Origin: Meles meles
Taxonomy: Eukaryota; Chordata; Mammalia; Carnivora; Mustelidae
Assembly (NCBI RefSeq): GCF_922984935.1
Contig: NC_060068.1
Location: 9,990,227-10,054,226 of the forward strand
DNA: 64,000 nt
Direction of reading: 5' to 3'
The notes under the pieces are model-generated. The model was not told where the DNA came from, ran no database searches, and was given only the letters and a program-made list of their open reading frames with translations. Shown piece after piece: positions 21,419-33,201 of this stretch (positions are counted from its first letter, which is position 1; the number at the start of each line of letters is the position of its first letter). The translations under genes were made by a program, and so were the position numbers.

Positions 21419-21763
21419 CCCAGCTCCAGCCCTGCATGCTGCACCGGCCGCTCCTGCTGACCCTGTCCCTCCCCTTGCTCCTGCTCCTGCCCCGGTCCCA
21501 GCTCATGCACCAGGCCCAGCTCCTGTGCCGGCCCCTGTCCCAACCCCTGCCCCTACCCCTGCTCCTGCGGGGCTCCCAGAGCCCCATCCAGAGCCCCCCG
21601 CTCTGCGGGGAGAGCTCCCTGGACGGGTACCCTCCGTTCCATGCCCCGACCCCGATGGCCCGCCGCCACGGTTCCTCCCCTCCGCCTGGGTTCTTTCTCT
21701 CTGCTTCGGTCTCACCGTCATCCTAGCTTTGCATGCCCTCGACGCTCTCGCCTATCTCTTTTA

Positions 21764-21769
21764 AATAAA
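21764..21769 (+). terminator. Polyadenylation signal AATAAA, copy 4
   Basis: Unchanged signal and downstream U-rich element, 346 bp after the frameshifted stop. Confidence 0.6.
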
Positions 21770-24700
21770 ATGCATCGTTTTTCCGTGGAACCCGTGCTCA
21801 ACCCTAAGTCCGTCCCCGGCGCCGCCGCCCCCCCCGCCCCCCCCCACCGCCCCCCAACAGCCCAGAACATCGCTGTGGAACAACTCCTTCCCCGAAGGGG
21901 ACCCTGAGCCCAAGCCCTCCCTGCCCATTGCTCCCCTAGTCCGGCCCCTCGCCACGCCTCAGCTGCTTTCTCTCTCCCTTCCTTCCCCGGATCTGGACAT
22001 TTCTGGGAGGGGAATGACTCTGGAGGTGCCCGGGTGTCTGCCCACCTCTTTTCAAAGGGGACTGGGTTTTGTCCTGGGCGACTTGGACGTGGAACTTGCC
22101 CCCTGCCATACCGAAAACCCCGAAGGGTTCTAGAGGAGACGGGATCACGGAGGGCCCTTGAGTGCAGAGGGGCCCAAGGTCGGGGCCGAGACCCCTGTTC
22201 CCGCCGGGACACCACAGCCGGACCCCAGACGCGACCCGGCAGCTTCCTCCTGGGGCCTGCACACACACCAGGGCGAGGCACACAGCTGGAAGACACACCC
22301 CACACGGCATACCCATCGCTCACAACCCAAGGCCAGAGAAAGCTCTCCCCGGCCTCTGGTGCCCACCAGGCTCCAAGGCACCGGGTCCCACAACGACACA
22401 GACCGAAAGCATGCCAGGTGGATGGGGGGGGTGCGGGGGCCGGGGGCGGACAGGCCACGCGGGGAGCCCGTGTCAGCGATGCGGGAGCTCCCCGGGAAGG
22501 CCTCTGGCCAAGGAAACCCTACGGAGGCAGCGCACGTCCCCCTCAGACCGGCCGGTGTCTGGCCTGAGGACCAGCAGCCCTGGGGAGAACGTGCCGACAC
22601 GGAGGTCCAGGGCACGTCCCCCGGAGAGAAGGGGGACGGGCACCCGTCTGGGACCACAGCGGGCAGCACCCATCCCAGCCCGCAGGGGCACCCATCACCT
22701 AGCAGTGCTCGTCCCGGGACTCAGCCCGCCACCTCTGGCACGGTGTTTCACGCCAGAAGGGAGAGAGCAGGGTGAGGCAGTCGGGGAGCGCTCATGCCCA
22801 GGGACGTGGACGCCGTCCTCGGTCCCAGTGCTCAGGTGACAACGTCCTGGAGCTAACCGTCCCAGTCTCCTCCGGGGCACCGGATCCGCGAAGCCCCTCC
22901 TGAGAGCCCTCCTGCCCCCCCTGCTCCTGGGAACAGTCACAATTGGTGGATGAGGAGGTGGACAGGGTCCAGGATGGCTGAAGGCCATCCAGGATGGCCC
23001 AGGAGGAGGAAGGGCAGGACGGCGAGGACAGATGCACCTGCCCTGAGCCACCATCCAGGGTCTGGCCGGGGACGCCCTCGCACCTCCCTCCACCCAAGGA
23101 CTCCAGAGGCATGGGCCGCACTCCTGTGCTTTCACGGCCTCCCTCCCTCATGCCTTCAGTCCCTCAGTCCTTCCTTCCCTCCCTCCTGCCCTCCCTCCCC
23201 GTCTAGGCCTTCCTCTTCTTTCCCTCCCTCCTTTCCTCCCTCTCCCCCAGCTTGACTCCCTCCATTCCTCCCTCACCCAGCAGAGGCTCTGGGGTCCCAG
23301 CGGGCAACTGAGCCCTGGCCCTTCATCCCGGGGGAGCAGCCCCAACCACATGGTCCCTGTCCCCGGGGCACTCACGGTCACTGTGGGCGCTGACGGGGCA
23401 CGGTCCTCAGGGTGAGCAGCGGGATGGCCACCTGGAATCCGCTGCGGAACACGGGGGCCGGCTGCACAGAGGGCGGAAGAGAACGAGGCTTAGCACTGCC
23501 TCCAGAAACATCGAGTCCCGAAAAGGGACGCCAAGTCAGGATATCCTCCACGTGACGCCCTGGGCGTCCTCAGGGCCCACCGGCCCCGATCCCCCGAAGC
23601 CCCAAAGACTGCGTCGGGCCGTGTTGACTGGGGCTTTGGGGCACCACTCTTGGGCCCCAGGGACAGCATCGCAGCCAACATCCCCAGGGCCTCCGAGTTT
23701 TCCCAAGGACCTCGCAGGTGCTCTGAGCCTGACGTCGTCCTCCTTGGGAAGCAATGTCCTGTCGACCCCCGTGTCGCTCCTGCCTCTTCTGGGATCCCTC
23801 AGGGGCCACACCCACCACGTGGGGCCGCCATGACCAGGACACACCCCGTGCCCCGTGGCGGGACGCCCGCCTCCAGCGCTGGGCCCCTCACAAGCCCGGT
23901 GCGCTGGGCCAGGCCTGAGCGCTCGCTCGGGGGTCCCCGGACATCTCCGGTGCAGTGCCCTGAGCCTGCCTGCGCTGGGTCGCCTCGGACCAGCCCGGGA
24001 GGCCAACCGGGGGGCCCCTAGGCCAGGCAGGGAGGCGCCAGGCCAGAAGGTCCGGACGAGCCGCTCCCGGGCCCACTGTGGGGAGCCCGGGCCGAGGCTG
24101 TTCCACCAACGGAGGAGGACCTGGGCCCAGGGAGCTGAGTGGGGACAGGGCGCAATGAGCCCAAAGCAGGGCAGGGAGCGCCGTGGGGGGCCTTGACCTC
24201 AGGCCCACTGGGAGACCGCATCCCCCCCGCACGGCTCGGTCCCCCGGCGGGGGAAGGTGGTCGTCGGGATGTCCAGGCTCCCGGGCTGCACGGCCGGCAG
24301 CCGCTGGCTGGCGTGGGAGGAGGCACGGCTGGCACAGGAGAGAGCCCTCGGCAGAGAGGAGGGGGCAGGTGCTCCCGCGGCGGCAGGTGCCCGAGGGCGG
24401 GCGGCGCGCCAGGGCCTCCACAGGAAGGCAGAGCCGCGCCAGCCCGGGTGCCCCGAGGCCAAGGCCGAGACCCTCTCCAGCATTGGCCACCGCACCCTCT
24501 TGTCTCCACGGACAACCCCACTGTGCCGGGTCTCGGCCGCTTGCTGTCTTTGCACCGGACTTGCCATCCTGCCTTGACCGAGCGGCTACCCTCTGTGGAC
24601 TGAGGTCCAAAACAAGGACCAGAGGGGCCTGGGGGTATCCACGACCTCGCTCAGCCGGTGAGGGACCGGGCGGCCACCATGCCCCAGCTCCCCCTCTGCT

Positions 24701-25921
24701 TCTGCCTGGAGTCCTGCCCCGGCTTCCTCGGAAGCAGGAACCCCCAGCACCGTGAGTGTGGGCCCCACTTCCCACGCCGGGCTCTTCACCCACGGCCCCC
24801 TCTGCCGCCCTCCCTGCATCGACTATGCCGACAACAAGGACGGAGTTGTGGACGGGCCGGCGTGGGAGGACCCCCGCACCCACGGCGGATGGCGGCTCCG
24901 AGGATGGGCTCATCCTCAGCTGTGCTCCCGGGAGCCCGGAGCCCGAGGGCACAAGGCCTTCCGCTGCACAAGAAACGATCTCCCGTGGGGGCCGCGGGTC
25001 CCCCGGGCTCCGAGCAGGGAACCGGAGCTGCCCACATGCGTCCTGCCAAGGAAGGACCAGCCCGGGCTCGCCGGCCCCGTGGCCACAAGGCTCTTCCTGC
25101 CCGCCGGTCCTCCGTGTGGGCTGGCTCACCTTCCCCTCAGCAGGGATGGCCAGGCCCTGGCCTAGCTCGGTCCCGTCCCCCGAAGCACCCCACACACACC
25201 CTGGCCACTGCCGGGTCCGGAACCCCGTTCCCATCGGGCCCCGTGCACGCCCGCACCCACGCAGGGACACACCCACGCACGCGCAGCCCACGACGAGTCC
25301 CTCGACCCGTCGTGGGAAGAGATGCTCGCTGACGGTCTCGAGGTTCCTGAAGAACCCCGTCGCTCCTGCCCAGGAACTGCCTCCTGCGACGGCATCCCCG
25401 TGAGACCCCTCCTGGCACAGACCACGTGGCTGAAACGCACACGCTGAGCACACCCCGGGTTCGGACAGGGCGTGGACCCACGGGAACACACACGCAGCTG
25501 TGAGTGGGAACCTGGGAGTCTCCTCGGGAGGATCTCCCGAGCCGGACCCACGCTGACTCCCTGACCGCCCCCCCCACCCCATTGCACACGCGGGTGCATG
25601 CCCAACACCGACGGGCCCCTGCATGCGGGCAGGGCTCAGCGCGGTGGCCTGCTGCCGTCAGCACCACCGAAACAAGTCCGATGTGTGGGGGCCACTGTCT
25701 GGACGCGGCATGGGGTGGGGGTGAGCACGGAGCGGCTGGGGGAGGGGCCCTCGGGGGCTCCGGTGTGAGGAGGAAGTCGGGGCAGGGGTCCCCAGGAAGC
25801 GGTGACCTCACTTCCCTGACCACAGAGCCCAACAGAATTGGAACCCACGTCACCAGGCACCCACATTCCAGGGACGCCCCCCTGCGCAGCTCGTTGCTTT
25901 GGACATCGTCCAACCGACACC

Positions 25922-26161
25922 ATGTTCGCATGCTGCCTCCCAAACTCGGGACGGTGGAGACGGAGGACAGCGCGCCCGCCTACCACTTCCCCGCGCTCGG
26001 GAGGTCCTTTCAGGGCTGCCCGACGCCTCTGGCCTATCGGCCGAAAGGAGACTAAGGTGACACCTGGAGGCCAGAGCCGGCCGCCCAGCCCCACACGCTC
26101 GCATCGACGGGCGCAGCCACGGGTCCCCTCAACCGCTGGGTTTGCGTGTGTATGTGTTTTT

Positions 26162-26203
<42 letters not shown>

Positions 26204-28413
26204 CTATGAGTGTGCCTCTGCAGGTATGTGTCTGGAAGGAGGGCTCACGTGCGGTGGGGCCTTCCTGAGCAGGAGCAGGTGGATGAGGGGTCAGATGCCC
26301 GGTGGGCAGGTCGCGGTCAAGGTCAAGGCTGGCTGGGTGGGACAGGTGTGGGGGATGTGAGCTCCTGGCCAGGGTCGATCCCCAGAGCCCTGCAGGTGTG
26401 GGTCCCGGGCCCTGCAGGTGTGGGTCCCGGGACCGGGGGTAGGGCTGGGCAGGCACAGGTCTGGGGCCCACGTGGGAGCAGCAGGGGGACCGGGCAAGAG
26501 GACCGTGGGGTCGGCCGGGCGGGCCTGGGATGGCTCCGGGCCAGCGACCGGTCCCTGTCTTTGCCGAAGGCCACGGAGGAAGAGAAGAGGCAGGCGGACA
26601 CCACCTCCTCTCTGACCCAGGAGTCCGCAGGCCCAGGAAAGGCTTCCGAGCCTGCCAGGCCACCTGCGCAAGCCGAGCCCCAGGGTGAGAAGGAGGGGCC
26701 GGGCTGGGTGCCTGGGCGTGTGCGGGGACGGGTCGGTGCTGGGCCCACAGGGACGAGCCCCACAGGCTGGTGGGGGGCCAGGAGCAGGGACTGGGCTCAG
26801 AGCACCCAGCGGGGACACTGCCCTCGGGGAGCCGTCCCGCTGAGGGTTCCTTCCCTGGCTGCGGCCTCTCCGCCACGCCCCGCCTGGGTCCTGTGGGCAC
26901 CAAGGCACACGCAGAGGCAGGCAAGCGCGGGACCTTCTCTCCTCTCCCAGCTGCTCCTGGCAAGGAGCTCGGGCCCCTCCTGACATCAGCAGGAGCTGGG
27001 GATTGGGAGACGGTGCCTGCCGCCACCTCAGCCGGGGACCAGCCGCCAGCAGGTGACCAGGAACCGGGCCCCGCAGAGCCTGACGCTGCCCAGGAAGAGC
27101 TGGGGCCTGCTCCTGCCCCGGGCCCTGCTCCTGCTCCTGCTCCTCTCACGATCCTGCGCCTTCCCCCGTCCCTGCCTGGGCCCCTCATCCTGCCACAGGC
27201 CCCGCTCCTGCCCTGCATCCTGCACCAGCCAGCACCACTGCACCTGACCCAGCTCCAAACGCTGCCGCTGCCCCTGCCCCGTCCCCTGCCCCGGCCTTGG
27301 CCCCGGCCCCTTCCCCGGCCTGCGCCCCTCTTACTGCCCCACACCCAGCCCCTGCCCCAGCCCCTGCAAGGACTCATTCCCCTTGCCCGGCCCCTGCCCC
27401 TTCGCCTGCCCCGGAGACAGCTGCTGCCCCTTCCCCTGCCCGTGCCTCTGCCCTTCTTCTGGCCCCACACCCAGCTCCTGTATCTGATCCTGCCCCTTCG
27501 CCTGCCCCGACCCCGGCCACGGACACCTGCCCTGTCCCCGCCTGTGCCCCTGATCCTGACCCAGTCCCGGCTCGGGCCCTGGATCCTGCGCCAGCCATCG
27601 CCGGGACATTTCTCCCGGCTCCAGCCCCTTCCACGGCCCCTTCCCTTGCCCTTGCCAGGATCCCTGCCCCTTGCCCTGCCCCTGCCTCTGCCCCTGCCAG
27701 GACCCCTACCCCATCGCCGGCCTGTGCCCCTGCTCCTGCCCCAGACCCAGCTCCTGCCCCTTCTCCAAACCCCGCCAGGACCACTGGCCACTCCCCTGCC
27801 CCTGCCTCTGCCCTCCTTCCTGCCCCAGGCCCAGTTCCTACCCTGGATCCGGCCCCTGCCCCTGCCCCTGCCCCTGTCTGTGCCATTGCCTCTGCCCCGA
27901 TTCCTGCCCCACACGCATGCCCTGCACCTCTTCCTGCCCCTGCCCCTTCCCCTGCCTGGAAGACTGCCCCTTCCCGTGTTCCTCCCTGGGTCCCTGTTCC
28001 TGCTCCAGACCCCACCCGTCCTCCTGCTCCGGCCCCTGCCCCTGCCGCTTGCCCGCGCCCTTCCCCTGCCCCTCCAAGGACCGCTGGCCCTTCCCTTGCC
28101 CCTCTCAGGGCCCCTGTGTCTTCGCCTCTCCCTGCCTGGGCCCCTGCTCCTGCCCGAGACCCAGGTCCTGCCCCTGCTCCTGCCCCTTCTCCTGCTCCTG
28201 CGGGTCCCTCTTGCTGCTCCACACCCAGGCCCTGCCGCTTCCCCGGCCTCGGCCAGGACCGCTGCCCCTCCCTTTGCCCCTCGCAGGGCCACTGTCTCTT
28301 CCCCTGCCTCTCCCTGTTCCCACCGGACACCTGTTCCAGCCCCACACACAGCTCCTGCCCCTTGCTCCTGCCCTTTCCCCTGGCCCTGCCTGCACTCCTC
28401 TTCCTGGCCCTGA
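25922..28413 (+). CDS. RalGDS-like N-terminal fragment gene, copy 5 (frameshifted C-terminus, 571 aa model)
   Basis: Exons are 25922-26056, 26567-26684 and 26951-28413. It is the closest relative of copy 4, with the same 2-bp deletion (near 28201) and the same acatttctcccgg variant. Small private changes include ggacaccaagg for ggcgccaagg near 26897 (inside intron 2) and cctgtctgtgcc for cctgtccgtgcc near 27873. The exon 2 acceptor is mutated (ttgccg). Confidence 0.35.
26143..26202 (+). repeat. (TG)n microsatellite, intron 1 of copy 5
   Basis: Same position; length close to copy 4. Confidence 0.9.
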
Positions 28414-28758
28414 CCCAGCTCCAGCCCTGCATGCTGCACCGGCCGCTCCTGCTGACCCTGTCCCTCCCCTTGCTCCTGCTCCTGCCCCGGTCCCAGCTCA
28501 TGCACCAGGCCCAGCTCCTGTGCCGGCCCCTGTCCCAACCCCTGCCCCTACCCCTGCTCCTGCGGGGCTCCCAGAGCCCCATCCAGAGCCCCCCGCTCTG
28601 CGGGGAGAGCTCCCTGGACGGGTACCCTCCGTTCCATGCCCCGACCCCGATGGCCCGCCGCCACGGTTCCTCCCCTCCGCCTGGGTTCTTTCTCTCTGCT
28701 TCGGTCTCACCGTCATCCTAGCTTTGCATGCCCTCGACGCTCTCGCCTATCTCTTTTA

Positions 28759-28764
28759 AATAAA
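28759..28764 (+). terminator. Polyadenylation signal AATAAA, copy 5
   Basis: Unchanged signal and downstream U-rich element, 346 bp after the frameshifted stop. Confidence 0.6.
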
Positions 28765-31700
28765 ATGCATCGTTTTTCCGTGGAACCCGTGCTCAACCCT
28801 AAGTCCGTCCCCGGCGCCGCCGCCCCCCCCGCCCCCCCCACCGCCCCCCAACAGCCCAGAACATCGCTGTGGAACAACTCCTTCCCCGAAGGGGACCCTG
28901 AGCCCAAGCCCTCCCTGCCCATTGCTCCCCTAGTCCGGCCCCTCGCCACGCCTCAGCTGCTTTCTCTCTCCCTTCCTTCCCCGGATCTGGACATTTCTGG
29001 GAGGGGAATGACTCTGGAGGTGCCCGGGTGTCTGCCCACCTCTTTTCAAAGGGGACTGGGTTTTGTCCTGGGCGACTTGGACGTGGAACTTGCCCCCTGC
29101 CATACCGAAAACCCCGAAGGGTTCTAGAGGAGACGGGATCACGGAGGGCCCTTGAGTGCAGAGGGGCCCAAGGTCGGGGCCGAGACCCCTGTTCCCGCCG
29201 GGACACCACAGCCGGACCCCAGACGCGACCCGGCAGCTTCCTCCTGGGGCCTGCACACACACCAGGGCGAGGCACACAGCTGGAAGACACACCCCACACG
29301 GCATACCCATCGCTCACAACCCAAGGCCAGAGAAAGCTCTCCCCGGCCTCTGGTGCCCACCAGGCTCCAAGGCACCGGGTCCCACAACGACACAGACCGA
29401 AAGCATGCCAGGTGGATGGGGGGGGGGGGTGCGGGGGCCGGGGGCGGACAGGCCACGCGGGGAGCCCGTGTCAGCGATGCGGGAGCTCCCCGGGAAGGCC
29501 TCTGGCCAAGGAAACCCTACGGAGGCAGCGCACGTCCCCCTCAGACCGGCCGGTGTCTGGCCTGAGGACCAGCAGCCCTGGGGAGAACGTGCCGACACGG
29601 AGGTCCAGGGCACGTCCCCCGGAGAGAAGGGGGACGGGCACCCGTCTGGGACCACAGCGGGCAGCACCCATCCCAGCCCGCAGGGGCACCCATCACCTAG
29701 CAGTGCTCGTCCCGGGACTCAGCCCGCCACCTCTGGCACGGTGTTTCACGCCAGAAGGGAGAGAGCAGGGTGAGGCAGTCGGGGAGCGCTCATGCCCAGG
29801 GACGTGGACGCCGTCCTCGGTCCCAGTGCTCAGGTGACAACGTCCTGGAGCTAACCGTCCCAGTCTCCTCCGGGGCACCGGATCCGCGAAGCCCCTCCTG
29901 AGAGCCCTCCTGCCCCCCCTGCTCCTGGGAACAGTCACAATTGGTGGATGAGGAGGTGGACAGGGTCCAGGATGGCTGAAGGCCATCCAGGATGGCCCAG
30001 GAGGAGGAAGGGCAGGACGGCGAGGACAGATGCACCTGCCCTGAGCCACCATCCAGGGTCTGGCCGGGGACGCCCTCGCACCTCCCTCCACCCAAGGACT
30101 CCAGAGGCATGGGCCACACTCCTGTGCTTTCACGGCCTCCCTCCCTCATGCCTTCAGTCCCTCAGTCCTTCCTTCCCTCCCTCCTGCCCTCCCTCCCCGT
30201 CTAGGCCTTCCTCTTCTTTCCCTCCCTCCTTTCCTCCCTCTCCCCCAGCTTGACTCCCTCCATTCCTCCCTCACCCAGCAGAGGCTCTGGGGTCCCAGCG
30301 GGCAACTGAGCCCTGGGGCTTCATCCCGGGGGAGCAGCCCCAACCACATGGTCCCTGTCCCCGGGGCACTCACGGTCACTGTGGGCGCTGACGGGGCACG
30401 GTCCTCAGGGTGAGCAGCGGGATGGCCACCTGGAATCCGCTGCGGAACACGGGGGCCGGCTGCACAGAGGGCGGAAGAGAACGAGGCTTAGCACTGCCTC
30501 CAGAAACATCGAGTCCCGAAAAGGGACGCCAAGTCAGGATATCCTCCACGTGACGCCCTGGGCGTCCTCAGGGCCCACCGGCCCCGATCCCCCGAAGCCC
30601 CAAAGACTGCGTCGGGCCGTGTTGACTGGGGCTTTGGGGCACCACTCTTGGGCCCCAGGGACAGCATCGCAGCCAACATCCCCAGGGCCTCCGAGTTTTC
30701 CCAAGGACCTCGCAGGTGCTCTGAGCCTGACGTCGTCCTCCTTGGGAAGCAATGTCCTGTCGACCCCCGTGTCGCTCCTGCCTCTTCTGGGATCCCTCAG
30801 GGGCCACACCCACCACGTGGGGCCGCCATGACCAGGACACACCCCGTGCCCCGTGGCGGGACGCCCGCCTCCAGCGCTGGGCCCCTCACAAGCCCGGTGC
30901 GCTGGGCCAGGCCTGAGCGCTCGCTCGGGGGTCCCCGCACATCTCCGGTGCAGTGCCCTGAGCCTGCCTGCGCTGGGTCGCCTCGGACCAGCCCGGGAGG
31001 CCAACCGGGGGGCCCCTAGGCCAGGCAGGGAGGCGCCAGGCCAGAAGGTCCGGACGAGCCGCTCCCGGGCCCACTGTGGGGAGCCCGGGCCGAGGCTGTT
31101 CCACCAACGGAGGAGGACCTGGGCCCAGGGAGCTGAGTGGGGACAGGGCGCAATGAGCCCAAAGCAGGGCAGGGAGCGCCGTGGGGGGCCTTGACCTCAG
31201 GCCCACTGGGAGACCGCATCCCCCCCGCACGGCTCGGTCCCCCGGCGGGGGAAGGTGGTCGTCGGGATGTCCAGGCTCCCGGGCTGCACGGCCGGCAGCC
31301 GCTGGCTGGCGTGGGAGGAGGCACGGCTGGCACAGGAGAGAGCCCTCGGCAGAGAGGAGGGGGCAGGTGCTCCCGCGGCGGCAGGTGCCCGAGGGCGGGC
31401 GGCGCGCCAGGGCCTCCACAGGAAGGCAGAGCCGCGCCAGCCCGGGTGCCCCGAGGCCAAGGCCGAGACCCTCTCCAGCATTGGCCACCGCACCCTCTTG
31501 TCTCCACGGACAACCCCACTGTGCCGGGTCTCGGCCGCTTGCTGTCTTTGCACCGGACTTGCCATCCTGCCTTGACCGAGCGGCTACCCTCTGTGGACTG
31601 AGGTCCAAAACAAGGACCAGAGGGGCCTGGGGGTATCCACGACCTCGCTCAGCCGGTGAGGGACCAGGCGGCCACCATGCCCCAGCTCCCCCTCTGCTTC

Positions 31701-32919
31701 TGCCTGGAGTCCTGCCCCGGCTTCCTCGGAAGCAGGAACCCCCAGCACCGTGAGTGTGGGCCCCACTTCCCACGCCGGGCTCTTCACCCACGGCCCCCTC
31801 TGCCGCCCTCCCTGCATCGACTATGCCGACAACAAGGACGGAGTTGTGGACGGGCCGGCGTGGGAGGACCCCCGCACCCACGGCGGATGGCGGCTCCGAG
31901 GATGGGCTCATCCTCAGCTGTGCTCCCGGGAGCCCGGAGCCCGAGGGCACAAGGCCTTCCGCTGCACAAGAAACGATCTCCCGTGGGGGCCGCGGGTCCC
32001 CCGGGCTCCGAGCAGGGAACCGGAGCTGCCCACATGCGTCCTGCCAAGGAAGGACCAGCCCGGGCTCGCCGGCCCCGTGGCCACAAGGCTCTTCCTGCCC
32101 GCCGGTCCTCCGTGTGGGCTGGCTCACCTTCCCCTCAGCAGGGATGGCCAGGCCCTGGCCTAGCTCGGTCCCGTCCCCCGAAGCACCCCACACACACCCT
32201 GGCCACTGCCGGGTCCGGAACCCCGTTCCCATCGGGCCCCGTGCACGCCCGCACCCACGCAGGGACACACCCACGCACGCGCAGCCCACGACGAGTCCCT
32301 CGACCCGTCGTGGGAAGAGATGCTCGCTGACGGTCTCGAGGTTCCTGAAGAACCCCGTCGCTCCTGCCCAGGAACTGCCTCCTGCGACGGCATCCCCGTG
32401 AGACCCCTCCTGGCACAGACCACGTGGCTGAAACGCACACGCTGAGCACACCCCGGGTTCGGACAGGGCGTGGACCCACGGGAACACACACGCAGCTGTG
32501 AGTGGGAACCTGGGAGTCTCCTCGGGAGGATCTCCCGAGCCGGACCCACGCTGACTCCCTGACCGCCCCCCCCACCCCATTGCACACGCGGGTGCATGCC
32601 CAACACCGACGGGCCCCTGCATGCGGGCAGGGCTCAGCGCGGTGGCCTGCTGCGGTCAGCACCACCGAAACAAGTCCGATGTGTGGGGGCCACTGTCTGG
32701 ACGCGGCATGGGGTGGGGGTGAGCACGGAGCGGCTGGGGGAGGGGCCCTCGGGGGCTCCGGTGTGAGGAGGAAGTCGGGGCAGGGGTCCCCAGGAAGCGG
32801 TGACCTCACTTCCCTGACCACAGAGCCCAACAGAATTGGAACCCACGTCACCAGGCACCCACATTCCAGGGACGCCCCCCTGCGCAGCTCGTTGCTTTGG
32901 ACATCGTCCAACCGACACC

Positions 32920-33159
32920 ATGTTCGCATGCTGCCTCCCAAACTCGGGACGGTGGAGACGGAGGACAGCGCGCCCGCCTACCACTTCCCCGCGCTCGGGA
33001 GGTCCTTTCAGGGCTGCCCGACGCCTCTGGCCTATCGGCCGAAAGGAGACTAAGGTGACACCGGGAGGCCAGAGCCGGCCGCCCAGCCCCACACGCTCGC
33101 ATCGACGGGCGCAGCCACGGGTCCCCTCAACCGCTGGGTTTGCGTGTGTATGTGTTTTT

Positions 33160-33201
<42 letters not shown>

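Larger units (their letters stand above)
20989..27983 (+). repeat. Macrosatellite unit U4 (6995 bp)
   Basis: Contains the 3' end of copy 4 (2-bp deletion near 21206) and the 5' part of copy 5. Near 23566 it carries gggcgtcctcagggccc where U1-U3 have gggattcctcatggccc, a variant shared only with U5. Confidence 0.95.

Noticed and set aside
18643..21543. 966-codon minus-strand frame (and similar 800-828 codon frames in other units) rich in Gly-Gln and Arg-Gly
   Set aside because: It is the reverse reading of the Pro-rich exon, introns and TG tract. It crosses the well-formed forward splice sites and polyadenylation-side sequence, and its length follows from the stop-free repeat composition.
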